Below are positions 1 to 7,629 of a DNA stretch of 64,000 nt, piece after piece. The notes below the pieces were generated by a model, which was not told where the DNA came from, made no database searches, and was given only the letters and a program-made list of their open reading frames with translations. Where the stretch lies: contig JACCXN010000004.1 in assembly GCA_013696965.1 (NCBI GenBank), positions 1-64,000 on the forward strand, in the 5' to 3' direction. Within the stretch, counting starts at the first letter, position 1, and each line of letters opens with the position of its first letter. The position numbers and the translations under genes were made by a program. The DNA is from Bacteroidota bacterium (GTDB lineage Bacteria > Bacteroidota > Bacteroidia > JACCXN01).

Positions 1-114
1 GACTGGCTCGTTTCATACACTCTTTAAAAGTCTATCATCTCTATAAAAGTTTTGTTACCTTGTCAAAGAACTTATCTTTGTACCCCGAGGTAACGCAGGA
101 CACACAACGCCCTA

Positions 115-243
115 TAACAGCACCTACAAAAAATTGGCGGTTCAGTGGTTAAATGAAGTTTTGTGCTTCGTATCAAGTTTTGTCGTGGCAGACAGTTTAG
201 TGCTTCGAAATCGCCAACTTCTTGTAGCTGCAAAACGTTAGCG
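115..243 (+). repeat. attC-like recombination site, copy 1
   Basis: This is the first of two copies that are identical over 125 bp (115-239 and 787-911). The ends are inverted: the left arm at about 119-141 pairs with the right arm at about 209-231 through an AGC, TACAA and TTGGCG core. The left arm carries unpaired bases, as extrahelical bases do in integron attC sites. It ends in GTTAGCG at 237-243, close to the attC R' consensus GTTRRRY. The interior holds a direct repeat of the form AGTTTnGTGCTTCG at 158-171 and 194-207. The length fits the long attC class, such as the Vibrio repeats. No integrase gene is visible in the window. Confidence 0.7.
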
Positions 244-909
244 GTCATTGTAAAGGACGACAGCGCAGCCTGATAATTTTGTGCGGACAGACAGATTGAA
301 AAAAAAAATTAACTTTGACTTTTACTGACAGTTTTTTACGACTGGTAGACAAAAATAAAAGTGGAGACCAGCAACCACTAAAAAAACGGGGCGACACCGA
401 AAAGCCAAACGAGTAGGACAATTTTAAAACAAAAAAATATGAAAACAATTTTGACAATTTGCTTGTTATTGACCGTTTTCGGTGCAATGAACGCTGTATT
501 AAATGGGACAGTTGGTAAAGACATTATCCAAATGGTAATGGGAGACGAAAGAACAATCGGGACAGATTTTTTGAGAATATTGATTGGACTTTCTGCAATT
601 ACTACTCTTGTTTGGGGACTTAAAAACCTCTATTCAAAAAAAGCATAAAATTAACCTGACAGTTTATCGTGACACTTACTGCAAAGAGAAAGGACGGATT
701 AGTTTAGTTTTGGCGAGAAGGCAAACCGACAACAACACAAACCGTGACAGTAACGGACAATGACGAAAAAAAAAACAACGAACCGCTAACAGCACCTACA
801 AAAAATTGGCGGTTCAGTGGTTAAATGAAGTTTTGTGCTTCGTATCAAGTTTTGTCGTGGCAGACAGTTTAGTGCTTCGAAATCGCCAACTTCTTGTAGC
901 TGCAAAACG
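238..909 (+). mobile_element. Integron-type gene cassette (672 bp), no integrase in view
   Basis: If strand exchange occurs after the G of the GTT triplet in each attC-like site, the excisable unit is 238-909. The 5' bases TTAGCG (238-243) joined to the G at 909 recreate GTTAGCG. This is exactly complementary to CGCTAAC at 784-790, the outer left arm of the downstream site, as expected for a circular cassette whose attC was split on insertion. The cassette carries one short gene (439-648), about 200 bp of leader and 140 bp of trailer. The preceding unit would end before base 115, and no complete third site is seen downstream. Confidence 0.65.
439..648 (+). CDS. Small two-helix membrane protein carried by the cassette
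   Basis: The product is 69 aa with two hydrophobic segments, roughly residues 3-24 and 44-61, joined by a short polar loop containing GDER. The pattern of an N-terminal helix with a G/N turn, then an RILIGLSA-like second helix and a lysine-rich tail, loosely resembles the small DUF378 membrane proteins. The tryptophan of their usual NWG signature is absent, so this is only a suggestion. An A-rich stretch precedes the ATG and there is no clear Shine-Dalgarno site. It is the only sense ORF in the cassette, which is typical of integron cassettes with a single promoterless gene. Its function is unknown. Confidence 0.6.
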   Translation: MKTILTICLLLTVFGAMNAVLNGTVGKDIIQMVMGDERTIGTDFLRILIGLSAITTLVWGLKNLYSKKA

Positions 910-916
910 TTGAGCG
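784..916 (+). repeat. attC-like recombination site, copy 2
   Basis: This copy is identical to copy 1 over 125 bp. The outer left arm is CGCTAAC (784-790) and the right end is GTTGAGC (909-915), an exact match to GTTRRRY. The right-end bases after GTT differ from copy 1, as expected because they belong to the next cassette. The left arm complements the start of the present cassette. The partner left arm of the next cassette (GCTCAAC) was not found downstream, so the array seems to end or decay here. Confidence 0.7.
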
Positions 917-1326
917 TAATGCGTGCATTCAAAAAAATCGGATTTGAAACCGTTATTACTTTCGAAAATTTTTTAGATTTTAGTTGATATTTCTAATATT
1001 CAATTCCTATTGATTAAGTCAAATCCTTGAATGTTTTGAATGACCAGACGGATTTTGGTTTTTGTTATGTTCTTCTTAATGCTTTTGGAATAATTCTATG
1101 TTTATCACAATCTAATTTCTTATGTTTAAAAACCAAAATCCTTGGAATCTTTTGGACGGTTATTCAGGATAGGATAAAAATTGAAATGTATCGAACTTCC
1201 GTGCATTAAATGTATCATAAGGAGTGATTACTTATTTGGAATACAACCAACTCATTGCAGAAAAAACAGGGAGTGAGAAATTAAATATAATTGATAAAAA
1301 TAAGTTTAATGAATTAAAAGACTATT
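917..1326. other. Gene-poor stretch after the cassette array, with a 14-bp inverted repeat
   Basis: No convincing gene is present. A perfect 14-bp inverted repeat, GGATTTTGGTTTTT at 1050-1063 and its complement at 1128-1141, encloses 64 bases. Similar direct repeats (AAATCCTTG...) lie outside it near 1021 and 1136. A 39-codon open frame from a GTG at 1224 to the stop at 1341-1343 overlaps the next small gene and could be the tail of a lost protein. Confidence 0.4.
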
Positions 1327-1473
1327 ATGATACCAGAAGATAAAATTGACCGCAGAAATAAAATTTTAGAAGGCTTGAAAAAGGCTTATGAAAAAATGTT
1401 AGAATTTAAAAAAGAGAGAAAAAGCGAACTTGTTGTTATTAGAGACAATAAAATCGTTAGAATAAAGCCATAA
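1327..1473 (+). CDS. Small conserved-looking basic protein, 48 aa
   Basis: The ATG at 1327 opens a 48-residue frame ending at TAA 1471-1473. The product is highly charged and probably one helix followed by a short strand: it begins MIPEDKIDRRNK, continues with a Lys/Glu-rich helix, and ends in SELVVIRDNKIVRIKP. The ending resembles small uncharacterised Bacteroidota proteins that I recognise by pattern only. The reading frame overlaps the end of a 39-codon frame from 1224, which could suggest a two-gene unit of toxin-antitoxin type, but no toxin is recognisable. The same frame stays open after the stop until 1632. Confidence 0.5.
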   Translation: MIPEDKIDRRNKILEGLKKAYEKMLEFKKERKSELVVIRDNKIVRIKP

Positions 1474-1494
1474 ATTAGCACTTCAGCCAACACT

Positions 1495-1527
1495 GGGAGC
1501 TTTCAACTAAAACTTCGCTCAGCAGAG
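1495..1527 (+). repeat. 33-bp dispersed repeat, copy 1
   Basis: The 33 bases beginning GGGAGCTTTCAACTAAAAC are identical to 3936-3968. Copy 1 lies inside an open frame without a start codon (1474-1632) that ends with a Cys-rich sequence containing ACDCYCKGG, possibly the remnant of a lost protein tail. Confidence 0.7.
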
Positions 1528-1879
1528 ATTGCCAGTCTGAGAAAATATACTTATCCAATTACGAGCCATAGAGGAGGTCCAGGGCAATCATCTTTTTTTA
1601 CAGCCTGTGATTGTTATTGCAAAGGCGGCTAAATAAATTATTTTTTTCATAATTGTTTTTTAAATTGTTAGAAACATTTTTGTTAGTCTTTTTTTAGGAA
1701 GAAATTGCATTGTAGCTAATGCGCTATTAAATGCGGTAATTGAATTTTTTGTTGATTTTCAACTATTTCTTGATCCAAAAAATTATGCCGAAAATTATAA
1801 CAAATACCAACAGGGAAACAACTTTATATCATAAAAATATTTGTGGAATTTGTTCTCGAATTTTCCCTACTGGAGTTGC

Positions 1880-2395
1880 TATCTACATTGGTAAATTGTT
1901 TTAGCAAATCACTTGGAGACAAAAAGAAGAGCATGGCCAATTGCTTCGCTGGATGAAAAAGTTGGGTTACAATACCAAAATTAAAACAGGAAAAGCCTAA
2001 TTTTTTATTAAACCGGTATCGTATGGCAAAAGAGAAAAAGGCAGAAAAACCAAATAGTCCAAATGATGGATTATTTGAAAATCTTCAATTAAAAAAGAGA
2101 GTGGCTGAACTGGAAAAACAATTAAAAGAAGCAGAACTTAAAGCCATAGTTTTTTCTACAATGGTTGATATTGCTGAAAAAGAATTTAAAATTCCAATCA
2201 GAAAAAAGCACAATATCAAACCACAGAAGCAATGGAAAAAGACTTTCCGCACATAGGAAATGCCAAATTATGTGGATGGTTAGTTATTACCAGGCAGCTT
2301 TCATATTTAAGTAAATATTTTGATATAATTGAGCATTGTACCCCAGGTCAATATTGTTTTCAAAGGCAACTACAGAATTGGTGGATAATTATTTC
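1880..2395 (+). pseudogene. Decayed IS3-family transposase (orfA end plus orfB start)
   Basis: The best-preserved part is 2023-2256 (77 aa). It has a leucine-zipper-like coiled coil (residues about 20-45), then KEFKIPIRKK, as at the C-terminal end of IS3-family OrfA proteins in Bacteroidota. Upstream, in another frame near 1925-2000, a WMKKLGY-like segment resembles the OrfA helix-turn-helix region. Downstream, near 2260-2305, LCGWLVITRQ resembles the OrfB start (LCxxFGITRQAYY), after which the frame degenerates. The full integrase core with its DDE residues is missing, so the element cannot be active. The family call rests on motif memory, not on a search. Confidence 0.5.
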
Positions 2396-2409
2396 TTAAA
2401 ACACTCTTC

Positions 2410-3048
2410 TTATTTGTAAAACCTGTAGCCAATAGTGGCCTGGTACCAAACATTTTTGTAATTAGGATTGGTAGATGTTCCATCGCCATTGTTTTTCTGG
2501 ATATCCCATCCTGCTCTTGCTCCAATTACCAAATGATTAATATTAATATCAGCCCCGGCAACAAAACCAAAAGTGTTTTTACGGAAATTGGTATTTTCTA
2601 TTTCTTTTTCCTGCTCATAACTTATGCTTCCATTAGAAAACACATCCTTTTGATGAAACAGATAAGAAACTTGAGGGCCGGCCAAAAGAGTTATAAATTC
2701 ACCTGGCTTTAATGTAATGAACAAGGGTAAGTCAATATAACTTGTGGTTCGCGTATGGTTATAAGGTGAACCAAGAAAACTGCCTGATGAGCTATACCCT
2801 TTTTGAGAAAGCAATACCTCGGGCTGAAGCCCTATGAATTTTGAAATAGGAATTGCTAAAAAAATTCCAGCTGCCAAACCTATTTTTGAATTGGCATAAA
2901 ATTCTTCACCTTGAGAATCATAAACATTTGAATAATTCAGTCCCGCTTTTGCTCCGAAAATAACCCTTTCTCGCAAATCATTTGTTTGGGCTTTACCACT
3001 TTGAACTATAAGGAAAAACATTGCTATAATTAATATTGATTGTTTCAT
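2410..3048 (-). CDS. PorT-like outer-membrane beta-barrel protein
   Basis: The product is 212 aa and starts with a Sec signal peptide (about residues 1-20, cut after GKA). The mature part begins with a GAKAGLNYSN motif and alternates aromatic and polar residues in strands. It ends with an aromatic C-terminus (YRFYK), the usual layout of the Bacteroidota outer membrane beta-barrel (OMP_b-brl_2/PorT-like) family. These proteins sit in the outer membrane as small 8-stranded barrels and mostly lack an assigned function. It stands alone, and the neighbouring DNA is repeats and a dead transposase. A paralogue of similar size lies at 28040-28696. The family is clear; the specific role is not. Confidence 0.85.
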   Translation of the reverse strand: MKQSILIIAMFFLIVQSGKAQTNDLRERVIFGAKAGLNYSNVYDSQGEEFYANSKIGLAAGIFLAIPISKFIGLQPEVLLSQKGYSSSGSFLGSPYNHTRTTSYIDLPLFITLKPGEFITLLAGPQVSYLFHQKDVFSNGSISYEQEKEIENTNFRKNTFGFVAGADININHLVIGARAGWDIQKNNGDGTSTNPNYKNVWYQATIGYRFYK

Positions 3049-3398
3049 ACTATTTAAGTTTTAGATTAAAAATTTGTTTACTGTTGAGTTCCTGTATTAT
3101 TAATTTATTTTTAACTGAAAAAATTACTGAAAGCCTGTCTTAATTCTTCCAAAATTTACTTTTATTGTTTAATAAACATTTAAAACATTTCTCTTATACA
3201 AAGGTGAGTTGCTTATTTCCTTTTATTGTTACACAACTTATTAAAGTTGTTACATTATTCACACTTTTTGCAACCCTCTACTATAGTAAATTCATTTACC
3301 TTCCCCTCAATTTAAACAACGTTGGCCAGGTAACATGTAATGATGCAATCAGCGTTCAGAAAATAATGATCAGTAAATAAGCTTCTCCTTCTCTTAAT

Positions 3399-3445
3399 TA
3401 AAAAAGCACCCAGCAAATTGCGCAAATTGCTGCGGTGCTTTTTTT
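3399..3445 (+). terminator. Strong Rho-independent terminator, probably bidirectional
   Basis: GCACC pairs with GGTGC and an inner CAGCAAATT arm pairs with AATTGCTG, giving a long GC-capped stem. It is preceded by an A run and followed by seven or more T. It lies 20 bp after the stop of a doubtful 71-codon frame, so the terminated transcript is unknown: that frame, a small RNA, or readthrough. Confidence 0.75.
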
Positions 3446-3473
3446 AAAAACTCCTGCATTATTCCAAGCTACA

Positions 3474-3566
3474 TCCTAAAAGAAGATAGTTTTCAGTAAT
3501 CTTATATTCTAAGGGGATATGAAAGTAAAGAAGGTGTTGATCCTAAAAGAAGGTAGTTTTCAGTAA
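3474..3566. repeat. Two direct repeats of 26 bp
   Basis: TCCTAAAAGAAGATAGTTTT... at 3474-3499 recurs at 3541-3566 with one base changed, at a period of 67 bp. Confidence 0.6.
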
Positions 3567-3571
3567 CCCGT

Positions 3572-3617
3572 AATCTTCGGTTTTTGTCCAACACAGTACT
3601 ATTAAATCCAGAGGGAT
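3572..3617 (-). pseudogene. Short duplicated fragment of the mscS coding region
   Basis: About 44 bases match the interior of the mscS gene at 6894-6935 (TCTTCGGTTTTTGTCCAACA, then a three-base difference, then TACTATTAAATCCAG). In the channel gene this part encodes the conserved C-terminal beta-domain strand around DLIVRCWTKTEDF. It is a stray scrap, too short to be functional. Confidence 0.6.
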
Positions 3618-3861
3618 ATTATTACTTGCTTTTCTACCCCTCTGTTCTTCCCGTTGGTTTTATCTTTTAGAGTAATTGTTAATAACCCGCCTCTGAACGC
3701 TTATATTAAACACTTCGTTCTTTACATGCCAACCTTAGCAGCAGGTTTTTTGGTAATTTGCTGTAAACCTTTTACTTAACCCACTTATAACAAAAACTCA
3801 TTTTTGGATGAAAAAGGACATCTAAATTTTATGATTTTATTACTTTATGGAAACTGCATGT

Positions 3862-3968
3862 GTAGCTAAAAGCTACCTTATTTTCGGACGTAGTTTAAAA
3901 CTACGCCTAGCTTCTAACTAAAACTATGCACAGCAGGGAGCTTTCAACTAAAACTTCGCTCAGCAGAG
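3862..3968. repeat. Palindrome and direct-repeat cluster
   Basis: GTAGCT-AAA-AGCTAC at 3862-3876 and CGTAGTTT-A-AAACTACG at 3889-3905 are perfect palindromes. They are followed by two direct copies of an AACTAAAACT...CAGCAG unit (3916-3936 and 3945-3965). The second lies in the 33-bp repeat shared with 1495-1527; the 20 bases at 3914-3933 recur at 6578-6597. Confidence 0.6.
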
Positions 3969-4174
3969 GCGTTTTTTGTTTTTATTACTTAAATTCTTAA
4001 TCATAAATTCCAAATAAACAGTCCTAATGAATTAGTTTGAATTAGCAGCAGCAGCAAAAGTCAGAAAATCACTTAAAAGGTCGCTAATACATACAATATC
4101 AGTAACACCAAAAATTCGTTCTTTAAACAGTATAGGATTTCGTTTTTTAATGACTTGTTTTTTACTTAACTTCA

Positions 4175-6328
4175 ATGGAAATAAAAATCATTACAATGAA
4201 AGAAAACGGAGAAGAAAAAAAAGAAGCTAATCAAAATCTGACAAGTGACCAGGGAGTAAGAATAAATCATACAGATGATTCTTTAAAGGCTGGTTTAAGA
4301 GGACCAACATTAATGGAAGATTTTCACTTCCGTGAAAAAATCACTCATTTTGATCACGAAAGAATCCCAGAAAGAGTTGTACATGCAAGAGGGTCAGCAG
4401 CACATGGCTATTTCCAGTCTTATGTGCCAATAAAAGGGTTAACAAAAGCATTGTTTTTAAATGACACTTCAGTAAAAACACCTGTATTTGTGCGTTTTTC
4501 TACAGTTGTAGGATTTCGAGGTTCAGCTGACACTGTAAGGGATGTAAGAGGATTTGCGACAAAGTTTTATACTAAAGAGGGTAATTTCGACTTAGTGGGT
4601 AATAACATTCCTGTATTCTTTATCCAGGATGGCATTAAATTCCCTGATTTAGTCCATGCAATTAAACCAGAACCTCATAATGAAATGCCTCAAGCATCCG
4701 CTGCACACGATAATTTTTGGGATTTCACCTCCTTGATGCCTGAGACCATGCATATGATCATGTGGGTTCTGTCTGACAGGGCTTTACCTAGAAGCTATGC
4801 AATGATGGAGGGTTTTGGAGTGCATACATTCCGAATGATTAATGAAGAGGGGAAATCAACATTTGTAAAGTTCCATTGGAAGCCACTTTTGGGAATGCAT
4901 TCCCTTGCATGGGATGAGGTTCAAAAACTAGCTGGAAAGGACCCGGATTTTAATCGAAGGGATTTATGGGATAGAATAGAAAAAGGAGATTATCCTGAAT
5001 ATGAATTAGGGGTTCAAATAGTAGAAGAAGACAACGAGTTTGATTTTGCATTTGATTTACTCGATGCTACCAAAATCATTCCTGAGGAACTTGTGCCTGT
5101 TCAAAAAATAGGAAGAATGGTGCTTGACAGGAACCCGGACAATTTTTTTGCAGAAACAGAGCAGGTAGCATTTCACCCGGGAAACCTTGTGCCAGGGATT
5201 GATGTAACTAATGACCCATTGCTACAAGGAAGATTATTCTCTTATTTAGATACCCAACTAAACCGTTTTAGCAGTGCTAATTTCACAGAAATTCCAATTA
5301 ACAGGCCCCATGCTGATGTTACAAATAATCAGCGGGATGGTTTTATGAGGCAAACAGTAAACAAGGGAAGGGTAAATTACACTCCCAACTCCCTTGCTAA
5401 AGGTTGCCCTTACATGTCCTCATTTAGTGAAGGAGGGTATGTGCATCATCCCCAACATGTAGAGGGAAATAAAGTAAGGGAAAGAAGCAACAGTTTTAAA
5501 GATTTTTTCAGTCAGGCAACCATGTTCTATAACAGCATGTCTGAAGCAGAGAAAAAACACATCATCAGTGCATTCCATTTTGAATTAGGAAAAGTAAATA
5601 CCATGGAAATAAGGGAAAGGATGGTTAATATGTTGACGAATGTTGACCTTAAATTATCACAAGAAGTTGCAAAGGGTATTGGATTAAAAGAACCTATGGA
5701 AATGGTTAAAGTTAAGGGTGTAGATTATGAAGTGATAGAGAAACTAAAAGAAGAATGGAAACATAAAAAAAGCGTTATCAGCTCCCCTGCTTTAAGTATG
5801 GAAAGCACAATAAAGGATACCATTAAAACCAGAAAAATAGCCATTCTGGTAGAAGATGGATTTGATTATAAAAGCCTGAAAGAGGTAAAGGAGTTTTTAA
5901 TGAAGGAAGGAGCTACTATTGAAATAGTATCAGAGACATTTGGCGAGAAAAAAAGTATGGACGGACAAATGATTGATACAGATAAAAGCCACCTTACTAC
6001 TGCCTCTATTATGTATGATGCGGTATTAATTCCAGCCGGTCAGGAATGCCTGGAAAATTTACAAAAGCAAGGCGATGCAATTCATTTTATCAATGAAGCT
6101 TTCAAACATTGTAAACCAATAGGCGCCATATCCGAAGGGGTAGGGCTGTTAAAAAAATCAGACATCCCGGACATGTACATTAATTCAAACAATGTTGTAA
6201 ATACCCAAATGGGTATAATATCCATGAATGGAAGTGGAAATTATGAACTGTTTAAGTCAGAATTTAAGACCGCAATAGCTCAGCACCGTCATTGGAGCAG
6301 AGAACAAATGGAAATGGTTCCTGCATAA
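4175..6328 (+). CDS. katE: Large-subunit (clade 2) catalase, HPII/KatE type
   Basis: The 717-aa product decomposes hydrogen peroxide to water and oxygen. The catalase core covers about residues 25-510: the distal histidine lies in RVVHARGSAAHG (His70), the distal asparagine in NNIPVFFIQDG, and the proximal heme tyrosine in RLFSYLDTQ (about residue 356). A C-terminal flavodoxin-like DJ-1/PfpI domain follows (about 550-690), the hallmark of the large HPII subfamily (E. coli KatE is 753 aa). The conserved GPTLMEDF lies near residue 43. A second ATG at 4196 is an alternative start. There is no signal peptide, so it is cytoplasmic. It stands alone with its own terminator downstream, and its promoter is not evident. 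Confidence 0.96.
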   Translation: MEIKIITMKENGEEKKEANQNLTSDQGVRINHTDDSLKAGLRGPTLMEDFHFREKITHFDHERIPERVVHARGSAAHGYFQSYVPIKGLTKALFLNDTSVKTPVFVRFSTVVGFRGSADTVRDVRGFATKFYTKEGNFDLVGNNIPVFFIQDGIKFPDLVHAIKPEPHNEMPQASAAHDNFWDFTSLMPETMHMIMWVLSDRALPRSYAMMEGFGVHTFRMINEEGKSTFVKFHWKPLLGMHSLAWDEVQKLAGKDPDFNRRDLWDRIEKGDYPEYELGVQIVEEDNEFDFAFDLLDATKIIPEELVPVQKIGRMVLDRNPDNFFAETEQVAFHPGNLVPGIDVTNDPLLQGRLFSYLDTQLNRFSSANFTEIPINRPHADVTNNQRDGFMRQTVNKGRVNYTPNSLAKGCPYMSSFSEGGYVHHPQHVEGNKVRERSNSFKDFFSQATMFYNSMSEAEKKHIISAFHFELGKVNTMEIRERMVNMLTNVDLKLSQEVAKGIGLKEPMEMVKVKGVDYEVIEKLKEEWKHKKSVISSPALSMESTIKDTIKTRKIAILVEDGFDYKSLKEVKEFLMKEGATIEIVSETFGEKKSMDGQMIDTDKSHLTTASIMYDAVLIPAGQECLENLQKQGDAIHFINEAFKHCKPIGAISEGVGLLKKSDIPDMYINSNNVVNTQMGIISMNGSGNYELFKSEFKTAIAQHRHWSREQMEMVPA

Positions 6329-6341
6329 GTGGGATCCACAA

Positions 6342-6386
6342 AAAAAAAGCTTCCTGAGATTTTATCACCTTAGGAAGCTTTTTTAT
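6342..6386 (+). terminator. Rho-independent terminator of katE
   Basis: AAAAAAAGCTTCCT pairs with AGGAAGCTTTTTT around a 15-base loop, starting 14 bases after the katE stop. Confidence 0.8.
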
Positions 6387-6738
6387 TTACAATAATCCAG
6401 GTTATTTGCACTATTATAGACTTTTTATGTTTTTTCATGTCCCAGGCTATTGCCTGAAGGCCTGTAGAGTACAGGTTTGTTGTTTTCTGTTTTCCAAATA
6501 TCATTCTTCAGGTGTTTTTGGATATAAAAGTCTAAACGAGTTTGAAAAAGCTTGATGCATTATTGTTACATATCCAGCTAACTAAAACTATGCACAGATG
6601 GGAGTGCAAATAAAAATCCACAAAATTCTTAGCGCCCTTTGCGTAAATCTCTTTGCGACTTTGCGTGAAACTCCAGGTATCTGTTTTTGGAATAAGAATG
6701 TAAGCTTGCCTTTAATATCAAATAAAAAAATACTTGTT
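6387..6738. other. Intergenic region with short dispersed repeats
   Basis: No gene is seen. It contains the 20-base repeat at 6578-6597 (also 3914-3933) and a TTTGCG-rich repeat at 6626-6674 of the kind found at 37673-37855 and 41671-41705. Confidence 0.5.
6626..6674. repeat. TTTGCG-type dispersed repeat
   Basis: Several CTTTGCG units at roughly 10-20 base spacing (GCCCTTTGCGTAAATCTC, then CTTTGCGACTTTGCGTG). The same words recur at 37673-37855 and, inverted, at 41671-41705. Such repeats are common between genes in Bacteroidota. Confidence 0.6.
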
Positions 6739-7629
6739 TTATTTAAGTGCAATTCCTTCTTTAGGCTTTATTACCTTAGAAACGGTATCATGATGGAACA
6801 TGTGTACATCTCTTTGAGGAAAAGGAATTTGAATATGATGTTCTTCAAGAGCTTCTTTTAATGTTTCCATGTTGTCGAAATAAACTGGCCAGAAATCTTC
6901 GGTTTTTGTCCAACATCTTACTATTAAATCCAGGGAACTATCTCCAAAAGATTTAAAATGAACTAATGATTCAGGATCCTCGATAATTCGCACATCTTTT
7001 TTTAGAGCTTCCAAAATTACTTTTCTTGTTTTTTTAAGATCTGTTCCATAAGCAACTCCCACACTCATTTCCACTCTGCGAATTGGTTTGGCAGTAAGGT
7101 TGCTAATATTGGAATTGGCTAAGGTACCATTTGGAATAACAACCACTTTATTATCCAGGTTTCTAACTTTTGTATATAAAATATCAATCCCTTCAACTTC
7201 TCCTAAAGTGTTTTGAGCATCTATAATATCTCCAACTTTAAATGGTTTGAAAATCAAAATCAATACTCCACCCGCAAAATTTGCAAGAGAACCTTGTAAA
7301 GCCAAACCTACAGCCAAACCAGCTGCACCCAAAACAGCAAGAAAGGAAGTAGCTTGAATTCCCAGGGTTTGCGCAAGGGCCAGAAAGAGCATTACATATA
7401 GAAAAACTTTTAGGAAACTGGAAAGAAAAATAGCCAGTGAAGACTCTAACTCATATTTTGTAAAAATTTTCTTTATTGATTTTACAAGTAATCTTATAAT
7501 GAAAGTGCCAATAAAATAAGTAATTAACGCAAGTAAAACCTTAGGCACAATAACAAAGCCAAGATCTATTGCCTGAGTAATCAGCTTATCAAGGGTCTTC
7601 ATATCCATTTCCATATTCATTATTTTCAT
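6739..7629 (-). CDS. Small-conductance mechanosensitive channel, MscS family
   Basis: The 296-aa product has three N-terminal transmembrane segments (about 20-45, 65-85, 90-120). The third is the Gly/Ala-rich pore helix (LGAAGLAVGLALQGSLANFAG). A beta domain follows (FKVGDIIDAQNTLGEVEGID) and then the C-terminal alpha/beta cage with an IPFPQRDVH motif. MscS channels sit in the inner membrane and release solutes on hypo-osmotic shock. Several Met codons crowd the N-terminus, so the start could be up to 10 codons later. A second MscS with the same layout is at 41755-42657, and a scrap of this gene lies at 3572-3617. Confidence 0.93.
   Translation of the reverse strand: MKIMNMEMDMKTLDKLITQAIDLGFVIVPKVLLALITYFIGTFIIRLLVKSIKKIFTKYELESSLAIFLSSFLKVFLYVMLFLALAQTLGIQATSFLAVLGAAGLAVGLALQGSLANFAGGVLILIFKPFKVGDIIDAQNTLGEVEGIDILYTKVRNLDNKVVVIPNGTLANSNISNLTAKPIRRVEMSVGVAYGTDLKKTRKVILEALKKDVRIIEDPESLVHFKSFGDSSLDLIVRCWTKTEDFWPVYFDNMETLKEALEEHHIQIPFPQRDVHMFHHDTVSKVIKPKEGIALK

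Larger units (their letters stand above)
3049..4174. other. Repeat-rich intergenic region without a secure gene
   Basis: This 1.1-kb spacer contains a strong bidirectional terminator (3399-3445), a direct repeat pair (3474-3499 and 3541-3566), a fragment resembling the neighbouring mscS gene (3572-3617), two perfect palindromes (3862-3876, 3889-3905) and the second 33-bp dispersed repeat (3936-3968). A 71-codon frame at 3165-3380 ends just before the terminator but has no recognisable features. Confidence 0.6.

Noticed and set aside
787-911. CRISPR-like repeat because of exact 125-bp duplication
   Set aside because: Only two copies exist, 672 bp apart, with a gene between them. Repeat length and spacer size do not fit CRISPR; attC fits better.
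1027-1209. A 60-codon frame starting with TTG after the cassette array
   Set aside because: It runs through both arms of the inverted repeat at 1050-1141, has a non-ATG start and shows no family features.
3165-3380. A 71-codon frame before the terminator
   Set aside because: Composition looks like translated AT-rich spacer, with no motif. Kept only as a possible explanation for the terminator.
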